NCBI GenBank assembly: GCA_902601705.1
Contig: CACKNV010000004.1
Span: 1-64,000, forward strand
Reading direction: 5' to 3'
DNA: 64,000 bases
Source of the DNA: an uncultured Pelagibacteraceae bacterium
GTDB lineage: Bacteria > Pseudomonadota > Alphaproteobacteria > Pelagibacterales > Pelagibacteraceae
Below the pieces are notes generated by a model. It was given only the letters and a program-made list of their open reading frames with translations, was not told the DNA's origin and did no database searches. Shown here one piece after another: positions 43,258 to 52,498 of this stretch (the stretch's first letter is position 1; every line of letters starts with the position of its first letter). The position numbers were made by a program, and so were the translations under genes.

Positions 43258-44146
43258 TAAAATAAGTATAATCGGATGTGGTTTAATTGGCTCTTCTATT
43301 TTGAGAGCAGTAGAAGAAAAAAAATTAGCATCTAAAATAAGCATTTACGATAAATCATCGAAAGTTATCGATTATTTGAAAAAGAATTTTTCGGCAGAAA
43401 TTTGTAACAACATTTCAGATGTTGTTAAGGATTCCGATTTAGTAGTAATTGCTTCTCCTTTAAGCAGCTATAAAGAAATACTTTTATCTATTCATACTAG
43501 TTTAAAAGAAAATGTAATTTTAACTGATACAGGTTCTGCAAAAAAAGAAGTGAATAAAATTATTAATAATTTAAATCTTAAAAATGTAAATTGGATTGCT
43601 TCACATCCTATAGCTGGAACAGAATACAGTGGTCCAGAGGCAGGTTTTGCAAGTTTATTTAAAAATAGATGGTGCATACTATCGGCGGATAAAAGGGTAG
43701 ATGAGAATAAGATAAAATCTTTAGAAAATTTTTGGTCCAAGCTTGGAAGTAAGACAAAATTCATGGCATTTGAAGATCATGACTATGTTTTATCATTAAC
43801 CAGCCATTTACCACATGCTGTAGCTTACAGCATTGTAAAAACAGCAATTAACAAAGAGGACAAATTTAAGGACGATGTCATTCAATATAGTGCAGGTGGA
43901 TTGAGAGATTTTACAAGAATAGCAGCATCAGACCCTTTAATGTGGAAAGATATATTTATAGATAATAGTGAAAACATCCTAAAAGTTTTGGATAATTACT
44001 CAAAGAATCTAAATGAAATTAAAGATGCTATAAAAAATAAGGATAGTAAAAAACTTTTAGAGATTTTTTCATCAACTAAAAAAGTAAGAAAAGAAATTAT
44101 CGAAGCTGGTCAAGATACAGACAAACCTGGATTTGGAAGAAAATAA
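43250..44146 (+). CDS. tyrA: prephenate/arogenate dehydrogenase
   Basis: ISIIGCGLIGSSILRAVEEKKL...DTGSAKKEVNKII...ASHPIAGTEYSGPEAGFASLFKNRWCIL. Confidence 0.88.
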   Translation: MFNKISIIGCGLIGSSILRAVEEKKLASKISIYDKSSKVIDYLKKNFSAEICNNISDVVKDSDLVVIASPLSSYKEILLSIHTSLKENVILTDTGSAKKEVNKIINNLNLKNVNWIASHPIAGTEYSGPEAGFASLFKNRWCILSADKRVDENKIKSLENFWSKLGSKTKFMAFEDHDYVLSLTSHLPHAVAYSIVKTAINKEDKFKDDVIQYSAGGLRDFTRIAASDPLMWKDIFIDNSENILKVLDNYSKNLNEIKDAIKNKDSKKLLEIFSSTKKVRKEIIEAGQDTDKPGFGRK

Positions 44147-44854
44147 TTAAGAGAACTTTCTTATTTCAGTGTAGATTTTATTTTCTATATCTTTTACAAA
44201 TTCTTCATTATCTTTATCTGACATGATTGGCTCCAAAAATGAAATATGAATATCGCCTGGGTATTTCATAAAACTGTTCTTTGGCCACACTTTGCCAGTA
44301 TTAAGAGCTACAGGAATACAAGGTAAATTTAGAGCTTTGTAAATTCTACCAACTCCTTTTTTAAAAGGTGGATTTTCATCAAGTTTTACTCTTGTTCCTT
44401 GTGGGAATATTAAAAGTGGTCTTTTACTTTTCTCAATTTTTTCTTTCACTTTATCAAAAAAATTTAAATTTTCTTTTGTTGTTGTCTCTCTAACTATTGC
44501 TATTGAACCTATTTTTCTCAAGTACCAACCAAATAATGGAATATTAAGAAGTTCTTTTTTTAAAATAAAAATTGGACCATCTAAGGGTATTTGTAGAGCA
44601 AAAGTTTCAAACATAGACTGATGTGCAGAAGCGACAAAATAATTTTCTACTTTTTTTAGATTTTCTACCCCATGAAAAATTACCTTTGTATTTAAGATAA
44701 TTCTCAAAATCAGCACTATATATTTTGCAGATAATCTACCAAAAAAAATTGTGAACTTACTTGGTAAAAATAAGGTTGGTATAGCTAAAATAAAAATTGT
44801 AATGAGACCAACGTATAAAAAAATATTAAAAATTAATGATCTAATTAATTGCAT
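44147..44854 (-). CDS. plsC: 1-acyl-sn-glycerol-3-phosphate acyltransferase
   Basis: VASAHQSMFETFALQ; LLIFPQGTRVKLDENPPFKKGVGRIY. Confidence 0.88.
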   Translation of the reverse strand: MQLIRSLIFNIFLYVGLITIFILAIPTLFLPSKFTIFFGRLSAKYIVLILRIILNTKVIFHGVENLKKVENYFVASAHQSMFETFALQIPLDGPIFILKKELLNIPLFGWYLRKIGSIAIVRETTTKENLNFFDKVKEKIEKSKRPLLIFPQGTRVKLDENPPFKKGVGRIYKALNLPCIPVALNTGKVWPKNSFMKYPGDIHISFLEPIMSDKDNEEFVKDIENKIYTEIRKFS

Positions 44855-46083
44855 TAAGAATTAATCAATTTAAGTAAATTTTGTTTCTTTCTTATATATC
44901 TAAGTTTATTTTTATTGATTAAAATTTCAGCAACTAGCGGTCTTGTATTATAATTTGAGGATAAAGAAGAACCATAAGCTCCAACATTAGTTATAGCCAC
45001 AAATTCATTTTCATTTATTTTTGGATAATTTTTATAAACTCCGAATTTGCAAGTGGTTTCACATATTGGTCCAACAAACTCTATTTTACCTTTCATTCTC
45101 GATGATTTTTTAGAAATAGGAATAATTTTATGAAAAGCTTCATACAAAGCAGGACGCATAAAATCATTCATACCAGCATCTAATATAATAAAGTTTTTAT
45201 TAGCTCCTTTTTTAATAAATTGTATTTTACTTATTAGAAGACCAGTATTACCAATAATAGATCTTCCAGGTTCAAAGATTATTTTACAATTTAACTTTTT
45301 AGAAAAATTATGTACAAGTTTAGAATATTTACTTAGATTAATTGGTTTTTCTCTATCAGTATAATTAATACCAAAACCACCACCTAAATCGACATATTTT
45401 AAATTCAGTTTTAAATCTTTAATTAATTTACTCATTACATTTAAAGTTTTTCTAAAAGGTGTATCGTTTAAAATTTGACTACCAATATGCACACTCAATG
45501 CATCTAATTTTACGTTTTTAAAAGATTTTACTGTTTTTAGAAAAACCTTAAAATTTTTAATCGATAAGCCGAATTTATTTTCTGCTTTACCAGTTGATAT
45601 ATTTTTATGTGTTTTGGCATCAACATTTGGATTTAATCTAAATCCTATTGAAACTTTCTTTCTTAATTTTTTTGCTAAATTATTTACTAATTTGGCTTCG
45701 CTTTCAGACTCACAATTGATTAATAATATTTTTTTGTTAATTGCAATTTTAAGTTCCTCTTCAGTTTTACCCACCCCAGAAAAAACAATTTTATTAGGTC
45801 TTATACCTGCTTTTAAGGCTTTTAATAATTCACCTCCTGAAACTACATCGGCTCCAGCACCTAATTTACCAAGAACTCTTAGTATATTTAAATTACTATT
45901 AGATTTCGCTGCAAAGCAAATTAAAGGATCAGTTTTTTTAAATGTGTTGGTAAATTTTAAAAAATTTAAAGCAATTTGACTCTCCGAATAAATATAAAAA
46001 GGTGTTTTATTTTTTTTTAAAATATTCTTAATCGAAAGTTTTTCAACAAATAAATTATTTCCTACATATCTTAGATTTTGCAT
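44854..46083 (-). CDS. lysA: diaminopimelate decarboxylase
   Basis: TPFYIYSESQI...CFAAKSNSNLNILRVLGKLGAGADVVSGGEL...VDLGGGFGINY. Confidence 0.96.
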   Translation of the reverse strand: MQNLRYVGNNLFVEKLSIKNILKKNKTPFYIYSESQIALNFLKFTNTFKKTDPLICFAAKSNSNLNILRVLGKLGAGADVVSGGELLKALKAGIRPNKIVFSGVGKTEEELKIAINKKILLINCESESEAKLVNNLAKKLRKKVSIGFRLNPNVDAKTHKNISTGKAENKFGLSIKNFKVFLKTVKSFKNVKLDALSVHIGSQILNDTPFRKTLNVMSKLIKDLKLNLKYVDLGGGFGINYTDREKPINLSKYSKLVHNFSKKLNCKIIFEPGRSIIGNTGLLISKIQFIKKGANKNFIILDAGMNDFMRPALYEAFHKIIPISKKSSRMKGKIEFVGPICETTCKFGVYKNYPKINENEFVAITNVGAYGSSLSSNYNTRPLVAEILINKNKLRYIRKKQNLLKLINS

Positions 46084-46087
46084 AAGA

Positions 46088-46198
46088 TTATGAAATTATA
46101 TTGACCTGATCTATTTGACCTTGGTATTTAGGTTCAGATTTTTTTCCGCAACTAGTTAAAATAAAAATCACCAGAAAAAAAGCAGTTATTAGTTTCAT
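46088..46198 (-). CDS. lptM: 36-aa LptM-like small lipoprotein (not in ORF track)
   Basis: MKLITAFFLVIFILTSCGKKSEPKYQGQIDQVNIIS*: signal peptide + lipobox LTSC + GKK; ATG overlaps the argH stop by 1 nt; sits between argH and lysA. Confidence 0.8.
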   Translation of the reverse strand: MKLITAFFLVIFILTSCGKKSEPKYQGQIDQVNIIS

Positions 46199-47577
46199 TA
46201 AATTTCCCTTTTATATTTTTTTATCATTGATTTAACATTAATTATAGATGTTCCTCCATGAGATTTTTTTGTATTCATAGAATTTTTTACATCAAATACT
46301 TTTAAAACACTTTTATCTAAATCTTTGTAAAATTTTTTGATTTCATCCAAATTTAATTCAGATAACATCTTTTTATTTTTTTCTGCATAATTCACAACTT
46401 TTGCTGAAATAGCGTAAGACTCTCTAAACGATAAATTTTTGTTTTTAACAAGATAGTCTGCAAAATCAGTTGCTGTTGTATATCCTTGGTTAGCCATAAA
46501 AAGCATATTTGCTTTATTAGCATTTACAGAATTTATTAATTCGGCGCTCATAGTTAGAGTATCTCTCAAAGTATCATAGCCACCAAAAACTAACTCCTTG
46601 TCATCTTGCATATCTTTAAAATATGACATGGGAAGACCTTTCATTATTGTCAACATTGCATTTAACTTTCCATAATTCATTCCAACTTTTCCTCTTATTA
46701 GTTCTGCAGGATCAGGATTCTTTTTTTGAGGCATGATTGATGATCCTGTAAGCATGCTATCTTTGAATGAAATTAAATTGAAAGCATCGGAATTATAAAT
46801 AATAAAGTCTTCTGCCAATCTAGATATGTGCATTGCACAAACAGCAGAAGCATATAAAAAATCAATTGCAAAATCTCTATCCGATACAGAGTCCATAGAG
46901 TTATCTGTAGGTTTTTTAAAACCAAGTTTTTTTGCAGTATAGTTTCTGTCTATTTTATAAGATGTTCCTGAAAGTGCCGCAGATCCAAGCGGACACTCAT
47001 TTAATAGCTCAAGATTATTTTCAAATCTTTTTTTATCTCTTTTTAACATCTCATAGTATGACAATAAATAATGTGCGAATGAAATAGGTTGTGCATTTTT
47101 TAAATGCGTTAATCCAGGCATGACCGTATCTGTATTTTTTTCAGCTTTTTTTATAAGATTTCTCATGACAACCGAAATGTCTTTTATAATTTCGTTTGAT
47201 GCTTCTTTAACCCATAATTTAAAATCAGTTACTACCTGATCATTTCTTGATCTTGCAGTGTGCAGAAATCCAGCTGATGGACCAATGATCTCAAATAATG
47301 CTTTTTCTATATTTAAGTGAATATCCTCGAACTTTTCTTTAAACTCAAAATTACCCTTATCTATCTGAGTTTTAATTTTTTTAAGCCCATTGATAATTTT
47401 GTTACCATTTTCACTTTTAATGATCTTTTGTTTCATTAGCATTTTTGTGTGCACAATTGATGCAGCGATATCTTGTTCATAAAGTCTTTTATCAATATGA
47501 ATAGAAGACCCAATCTTTTGAAAAGATTGAGACATTTTATTTTTGAATCTATTTGACCAAATTGTTTTATTTTTCAT
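46198..47577 (-). CDS. argH: argininosuccinate lyase
   Basis: IWSNRFKNKMSQSFQKIGSSIHIDKRLYEQDI...TARSRNDQVVTDFKLW...GSSIMPQKKNPDPAELIRGK. Confidence 0.97.
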   Translation of the reverse strand: MKNKTIWSNRFKNKMSQSFQKIGSSIHIDKRLYEQDIAASIVHTKMLMKQKIIKSENGNKIINGLKKIKTQIDKGNFEFKEKFEDIHLNIEKALFEIIGPSAGFLHTARSRNDQVVTDFKLWVKEASNEIIKDISVVMRNLIKKAEKNTDTVMPGLTHLKNAQPISFAHYLLSYYEMLKRDKKRFENNLELLNECPLGSAALSGTSYKIDRNYTAKKLGFKKPTDNSMDSVSDRDFAIDFLYASAVCAMHISRLAEDFIIYNSDAFNLISFKDSMLTGSSIMPQKKNPDPAELIRGKVGMNYGKLNAMLTIMKGLPMSYFKDMQDDKELVFGGYDTLRDTLTMSAELINSVNANKANMLFMANQGYTTATDFADYLVKNKNLSFRESYAISAKVVNYAEKNKKMLSELNLDEIKKFYKDLDKSVLKVFDVKNSMNTKKSHGGTSIINVKSMIKKYKREI

Positions 47578-47607
47578 TTTACTGTGTTATTTCTAATTTA
47601 AATTAAT

Positions 47608-48135
47608 ATGAAAATTAGTAAATCGTTTAAAATCTATATTCACATAATCCTTCTATATCTGATTAGCCACAATCTTTACGGAGCAGAAGATTTTTCAAAA
47701 AATATAGTAATCCACGAAAAACCGTCTCAAATTAAAGAATTAAAATTCAAAGATTCAGATCTTAATGATGTCGATTTAACTAACAAAAAAGGCAACATCA
47801 TGATCTTGAATTTCTGGGCAACCTGGTGTGCTCCATGTAAAAGAGAGATGCCTTCCCTTGAAAGATTAACTAATCAATTTCCACAAGTTAAAGTTTATGC
47901 CATTAACATGGAACAACCTAATAAGCTAAAAGTTAGAGACTTTTTCAGAAGTATTGGTGTTGCTAGTTTAGATACTTACTATGATCCAAAGTTGAAATTA
48001 GTAAAGCAATTCAAAATGCGAGGACTTCCCACAAGTATTTTGATCGATAAAAATGGCGATGAATTTGGTAGAGTCATTGGTGAAGTTGATTTTGTGAGTG
48101 CTGACTTTATAAGTTTAATTAAAAAATATATTTAG
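47608..48135 (+). CDS. tlpA: TlpA-like thioredoxin-fold protein
   Basis: N-terminal signal; NIMILNFWATWCAPCKREMPSLERL; FKMRGLPTSILIDKNGDEFGR. Confidence 0.87.
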   Translation: MKISKSFKIYIHIILLYLISHNLYGAEDFSKNIVIHEKPSQIKELKFKDSDLNDVDLTNKKGNIMILNFWATWCAPCKREMPSLERLTNQFPQVKVYAINMEQPNKLKVRDFFRSIGVASLDTYYDPKLKLVKQFKMRGLPTSILIDKNGDEFGRVIGEVDFVSADFISLIKKYI

Positions 48136-48332
48136 TTTTTAAAAAAATAGGCCATTAAAACCAGAACTATAATTGCAATAAACTGAAGCAAGACCCGTAA
48201 TTGCATTAATTTATTAGAATATTTTTTACTAGTACTACCACCCTTAAATAAAGTATATATACCCATTATTAAAACTATGGCTACAGCACCCAACAAAGTA
48301 AATCCTATAAAATTAAAAAAAAATTCAGACAT
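48132..48332 (-). CDS. HIG1-type/twin-transmembrane small protein
   Basis: 66 aa with two TM helices: VAIVLIMGIYTLFKGGSTSKKYSNKLMQLRVLLQFIAIIVLVLMAYF. Confidence 0.7.
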   Translation of the reverse strand: MSEFFFNFIGFTLLGAVAIVLIMGIYTLFKGGSTSKKYSNKLMQLRVLLQFIAIIVLVLMAYFFKN

Positions 48333-48348
48333 TTAATATTCTACTATC

Positions 48349-49005
48349 ATGACCTATTCATTAAATACAATTGTTTTAGAACCACTTTCTAAAAATAAAC
48401 CGAAAAACGCCGTAATACTTTGCCACGGTTATGGTGGTGATGGTAACGATATCTCAATCCTTGCAAATTACTGGCGCGCTCATTTACCAGACACAATATT
48501 CATTTGTCCTGATGCTCCTGAGAAATGTGCAGCAAGCCCATCGGGTTTTCAATGGTTTGATTTAATGGATCAAACACCAGAGCAAGTTTTAGCTAAATCA
48601 CTAGTAGCAGAAAACAAATTAAATAAACTTATTGACGAAGTAAAAAAAAATAATAGTCTAAAAGCGGACCAGATCATCATTGGAGGATTTAGCCAAGGTT
48701 GTATGATTACTTTACAAGCTGGTTTAAAAAGAAAAGACATGGTGAATTCTGTAATTGGCTACTCAGGTAGAATTATAGACACCGAACATCTTTCAAAAAA
48801 TATTAATTCTAGACCAAAGATTATTTTAATGCATGGGGACATAGATCAAGTAGTTTCTATCGACTCATTATTAGAGGCTAAAGACTTTTTTAATAAAAAT
48901 AATTATGAAATAGAAACAAAAATTTTCAAAAACTGTGAACATCGTATACCAACAGAGGGGTCAAGTTTGGGCCTTCAATTTATAAAAAAACAATTTAATT
49001 CTTAA
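48349..49005 (+). CDS. phospholipase/carboxylesterase family alpha/beta hydrolase
   Basis: AVILCHGYGGDGNDISILANYW...IIGGFSQGCMITLQAGLKR...LMHGDIDQVV...CEHRIPTEG. Confidence 0.88.
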   Translation: MTYSLNTIVLEPLSKNKPKNAVILCHGYGGDGNDISILANYWRAHLPDTIFICPDAPEKCAASPSGFQWFDLMDQTPEQVLAKSLVAENKLNKLIDEVKKNNSLKADQIIIGGFSQGCMITLQAGLKRKDMVNSVIGYSGRIIDTEHLSKNINSRPKIILMHGDIDQVVSIDSLLEAKDFFNKNNYEIETKIFKNCEHRIPTEGSSLGLQFIKKQFNS

Positions 49006-49014
49006 TTTTTTGAG

Positions 49015-49052
49015 TGATACATAATTATAACTTGATATAATTTTTTGTATCA
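49015..49052. repeat. nested inverted repeat upstream of the HNH gene
   Basis: TGATACA t AATTATA acttga TATAATT ttt TGTATCA, two 7-bp arm pairs. Confidence 0.7.
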
Positions 49053-49066
49053 GTTAGCTTTAATGT

Positions 49067-49636
49067 ATGATTATTTCTTCTGTCGATAAAGTACCTCTTG
49101 AAAAATGTCCGGCGTTAGTGCTAAACGCTGACTTTAGACCGTTAAGTTATTACCCGCTTTCAATTTGGTGTTGGCAAGATGCAGTTAAATCAGTTTTTTT
49201 AGACAGAGTGAGCATTGTCTCAAACTATAAAAGAAAAATAAGAAGCCCCTCATTTGAAATGAATTTACCAAGTGTGATCGCGCTTAAAAATTTTATTCAA
49301 CCTTCAAAAAATCCAAACTTTACAAGATTTAATGTTTTTTTGAGAGATAAGTTTGCTTGCCAATATTGTGGCGACACAAAAGATTTGACCTTTGATCATT
49401 TGTTGCCAAAGTCGAGAGGGGGATTAACAGATTGGAACAATGTTGTAACAGCTTGTTCTAGCTGCAATGTTAAAAAAGGCGGAAAGCTTTATAGAGACTG
49501 TGATCTAAAATTAGCTAATAAACCTTACGCACCAACAGTCGAAGATTTACATCGCAACGGTAGACATTTTCCACCAAACTTTCTTCATGAAAGTTGGATG
49601 GATTATCTATATTGGGATATCGAGTTAGAACCTTAA
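49067..49636 (+). CDS. HNH endonuclease
   Basis: CQYCGDTKDLTFDHLLPKSRGGLTDWNNVVTACSSCNVKKG. Confidence 0.9.
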   Translation: MIISSVDKVPLEKCPALVLNADFRPLSYYPLSIWCWQDAVKSVFLDRVSIVSNYKRKIRSPSFEMNLPSVIALKNFIQPSKNPNFTRFNVFLRDKFACQYCGDTKDLTFDHLLPKSRGGLTDWNNVVTACSSCNVKKGGKLYRDCDLKLANKPYAPTVEDLHRNGRHFPPNFLHESWMDYLYWDIELEP

Positions 49637-50170
49637 TTAGACTTTTTCTGAAATCGTAATAGCTATTCTTGATGAAGTTTTAATAATTTTATCTAAGACT
49701 CCGTATAATCCTTTTTTTGTTGCTCCGTTATCATACGCTATATCTTTATGATCTAATTCGTCCTGCCTAAATTTCATTATTTTCTTTTTTAACTCTTCTT
49801 CATCTTTTCCAAGTTTATAGGTTTGATCTTTATAGTGACCATCAATTACCTCTTCAACCGATGCAGTACAAAGCATAGCTGCTTTTTCTCCTAACATTGC
49901 AGTTCCAAAACCAAGTGTTACACCCATTAGATCCCAGAGAGGTAATAGTTTTGTAGGTTTAATATTTCTTTTTTTTATTTCGTTATTAAAATATTCGTAG
50001 TGTTCTTTTTCATGCTCTTTCATTTCCTCTATTTTCTTTTTTAAAAATTCATCTTGTTTGAACGTTTTAAGAGCTAGAAGTTGTCCTTCATATATTTTTA
50101 TAGCCCCACGTTCACCAGCATGGTCAACTCTTATAATTTCTTCTAAAGTTTTTTTGTTAGTTTTTTCCAT
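49637..50170 (-). CDS. coq7: demethoxyubiquinone hydroxylase (COQ7 family)
   Basis: IIRVDHAGERGAIKIYEGQLLAL...EEMKEHEKEHYEYFN...ASVEEVIDGHY...FRQDELDHKDIAYDNGA. Confidence 0.93.
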   Translation of the reverse strand: MEKTNKKTLEEIIRVDHAGERGAIKIYEGQLLALKTFKQDEFLKKKIEEMKEHEKEHYEYFNNEIKKRNIKPTKLLPLWDLMGVTLGFGTAMLGEKAAMLCTASVEEVIDGHYKDQTYKLGKDEEELKKKIMKFRQDELDHKDIAYDNGATKKGLYGVLDKIIKTSSRIAITISEKV

Positions 50171-50636
50171 AATTTTTTATAACTTTTATCATAATACCAC
50201 TAAGTATTAATGAGATAACTGTATTTATTGTAGCAAGTGAAAGCCCTAAAAATCTAAAAGTTACATCTTTACAGCTTACTATCTCTGTTTTTTTAAGCTG
50301 ATTTAGAAGCTCTTCTTTATTTAAGGGCCGGCTACTGCCTAAATCGCAAACTAAAGACTCGCTAAAAAAACCTTGTTCTATACCATAATGATAAAAAGAA
50401 ACTACAGCACCAAAAATAAAGAATACTAAAATGAGGCTTGAAATTATTTTTTGATATCTATTTAAAATAAAGATTAGTGAAATAAGTATTATTGCAGCAA
50501 TATAAGGAATTCTTTCAATTATACATAAATTACAAGGTTTGTGACCAAGTACATACTGTATGAAGTAAGCTATTGAAAGCGAGAGTATACAAAAGGCTAA
50601 AATACCATTTAGTAATAGCTTATTATTTAAAATCAT
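50157..50636 (-). CDS. dsbB: disulfide bond formation protein DsbB
   Basis: YVLGHKPCNLCIIERIPYIAAI; YHYGIEQGFF. Confidence 0.87.
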   Translation of the reverse strand: MILNNKLLLNGILAFCILSLSIAYFIQYVLGHKPCNLCIIERIPYIAAIILISLIFILNRYQKIISSLILVFFIFGAVVSFYHYGIEQGFFSESLVCDLGSSRPLNKEELLNQLKKTEIVSCKDVTFRFLGLSLATINTVISLILSGIMIKVIKNYGKN

Positions 50637-51232
50637 TTAACGAAAATTATGTACAAGGCAGCCGCTAAAATTACAATAAATATTCCAGCAAGCGTAAACC
50701 ATAAAGCACCTTTTTTTTCAATAAATTCACCAAATTTTTTACCAAAAAGATAAGTTAAATAAGAAACTAACAAAAATCTAAGACCTCTTGTAAAAAGACA
50801 GATAAAAAAGAAAACAGTGAGATTAAAACCAATCACTCCACTTGTAATCGTAAATACTTTAAAAGGAAGAGGAGTAAAACCTGCTAAAAACATAATCCCA
50901 AGCCAAGCTAAAAAACCACCTCTGGTAGACATCTTATCTTGAATTTGAAAAACTTTTTCCTCATATCCATAAAACTCGATAATAACCATCGAAGCATCTA
51001 AAAAGAATACACCCAACATGTAACCAAACAATCCACCTAAAACTGAACCTACAGTAGCTATGAGAAATATTTTAAAATAATCCTCTCTTTTGGCTACAAC
51101 CATAGGAACTATCATTAGATCTGGCGGGACAGGAAAAAAGAAACTTTCGATAAAGGCCACAAAGCCGAGTAAAGGCTTAGAAAATTTATGCCTGGCAAGT
51201 TCTACACATCTGTCGTATAATTTTTTTAACAT
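50633..51232 (-). CDS. YqaA/DedA (VTT-domain) membrane protein
   Basis: VAFIESFFFPVPPDLMIVPMVVAKREDYFKIFLIATVGSVLGGLFGYMLGVFF; start placed at MLKKLYDRC (51232). Confidence 0.85.
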   Translation of the reverse strand: MLKKLYDRCVELARHKFSKPLLGFVAFIESFFFPVPPDLMIVPMVVAKREDYFKIFLIATVGSVLGGLFGYMLGVFFLDASMVIIEFYGYEEKVFQIQDKMSTRGGFLAWLGIMFLAGFTPLPFKVFTITSGVIGFNLTVFFFICLFTRGLRFLLVSYLTYLFGKKFGEFIEKKGALWFTLAGIFIVILAAALYIIFVK

Positions 51233-51416
51233 GAATTTAAAATGCACAATTCTTAGATACCTCGCAAGTTTAATTTTATCGACAGTTGTTATCTACGCTA
51301 TCGTAATAGTTGCGGGAATGTTTGGTGCAGATTATGGTTTTTCTCCGGGTGATACGTTTATCATTTGGATTTTGATGGCCATCCTTATTAATCAAAGCGT
51401 TACTTGGAATAAATAG
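51231..51416 (+). CDS. small two-TM hypothetical protein
   Basis: MNLKCTILRYLASLILSTVVIYAIVIVAGMFGADYGFSPGDTFIIWILMAILINQSVTWNK. Confidence 0.6.
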   Translation: MNLKCTILRYLASLILSTVVIYAIVIVAGMFGADYGFSPGDTFIIWILMAILINQSVTWNK

Positions 51417-51421
51417 TATTT

Positions 51422-52444
51422 ATGAGCAATCCTGTAGATATAAAAATTGCTCGTATAAATAAAAGTGAGAATGAAGGCAGGAGCATAGAAAAAGATAAAG
51501 TTCATGAAGTTTTTCAGCGAAACATCAATGAAAAATTGAAATCATTTTATAGACTACAACAAGACTGGGTAAACCGCGCTTATAAAAACTTTAACGACTT
51601 CGACACATATTTAATTTTAATGTATTTAATGAACAAGGTTTACATTAATTATTCAGATCGATTTCATTATATGTCAATGGAAGCCTTTTATGGTCAAGAC
51701 AAAGTAGGTATCGAAAAACTAAATTTAATTGAGATATCTAAAGATCTTAATATTCCAAAAGAAACAGTCAGACGGAAAGTTAATTATCTTCAATCTAATG
51801 ACATTATTATAAGATCTGGAAAATCAATCTTTTTAAATTCCAAAGGATTGGAAATCCAAAAACCCATGAGTACAATTGAAAATCTGTCCGGACTATTATC
51901 CAAACTTTCGATGCACTTATCCGCCGAAGACTGGTTTGGTCAACCATTAGAAAAAGAGGATATTAAAAAATTTATTATAGAGCACTTTACTGTAAGTTGG
52001 GAGTATTGGTATAGATTTCAAATACCTTATTTAGTGAGACATAGATCTTTTTTTGGAGATTTAGAGTCTTGGAACGTGTGGGGGTCAATTGGCTTAGTTC
52101 AAATTAGAGATTTAATAGAATCTATTGAAAATGATGTAACAAGAAAACCTGAAACATATGGGGATTTCTTTTTAGCTACTCTAAAACATAAGTCTAAACG
52201 AGGAATTAATGCTTCTTCAATTTCAGATATATCAGCCATACCAAGAGCCACAGTAATTCGAAAACTTAAGTCTTTGGAGAAAAATAAACAAATTATTAGA
52301 AATAAAAAACTAGAATATTCAATTGGAAATAATAAAGAGCATATGAAAGTAATAGGGGAAAACTACAGGATCAGTCAAAGGTCATTCAGTGAATATTGTA
52401 CTACAATGTTTAATTTGATGAAATTTTCAAAATTTAGTATTTAA
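51422..52444 (+). CDS. putative transcriptional regulator with two winged-helix segments
   Basis: LIEISKDLNIPKETVRRKVNYLQSNDIIIRSGKSIFLN and ASSISDISAIPRATVIRKLKSLEKNKQIIRNKKLEYSI. Confidence 0.6.
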   Translation: MSNPVDIKIARINKSENEGRSIEKDKVHEVFQRNINEKLKSFYRLQQDWVNRAYKNFNDFDTYLILMYLMNKVYINYSDRFHYMSMEAFYGQDKVGIEKLNLIEISKDLNIPKETVRRKVNYLQSNDIIIRSGKSIFLNSKGLEIQKPMSTIENLSGLLSKLSMHLSAEDWFGQPLEKEDIKKFIIEHFTVSWEYWYRFQIPYLVRHRSFFGDLESWNVWGSIGLVQIRDLIESIENDVTRKPETYGDFFLATLKHKSKRGINASSISDISAIPRATVIRKLKSLEKNKQIIRNKKLEYSIGNNKEHMKVIGENYRISQRSFSEYCTTMFNLMKFSKFSI

Positions 52445-52498
52445 TAATTTTGTAACAAAAAAATGTTAAGTTAAGTCTTTAAGGTTTTTTATAAAATT

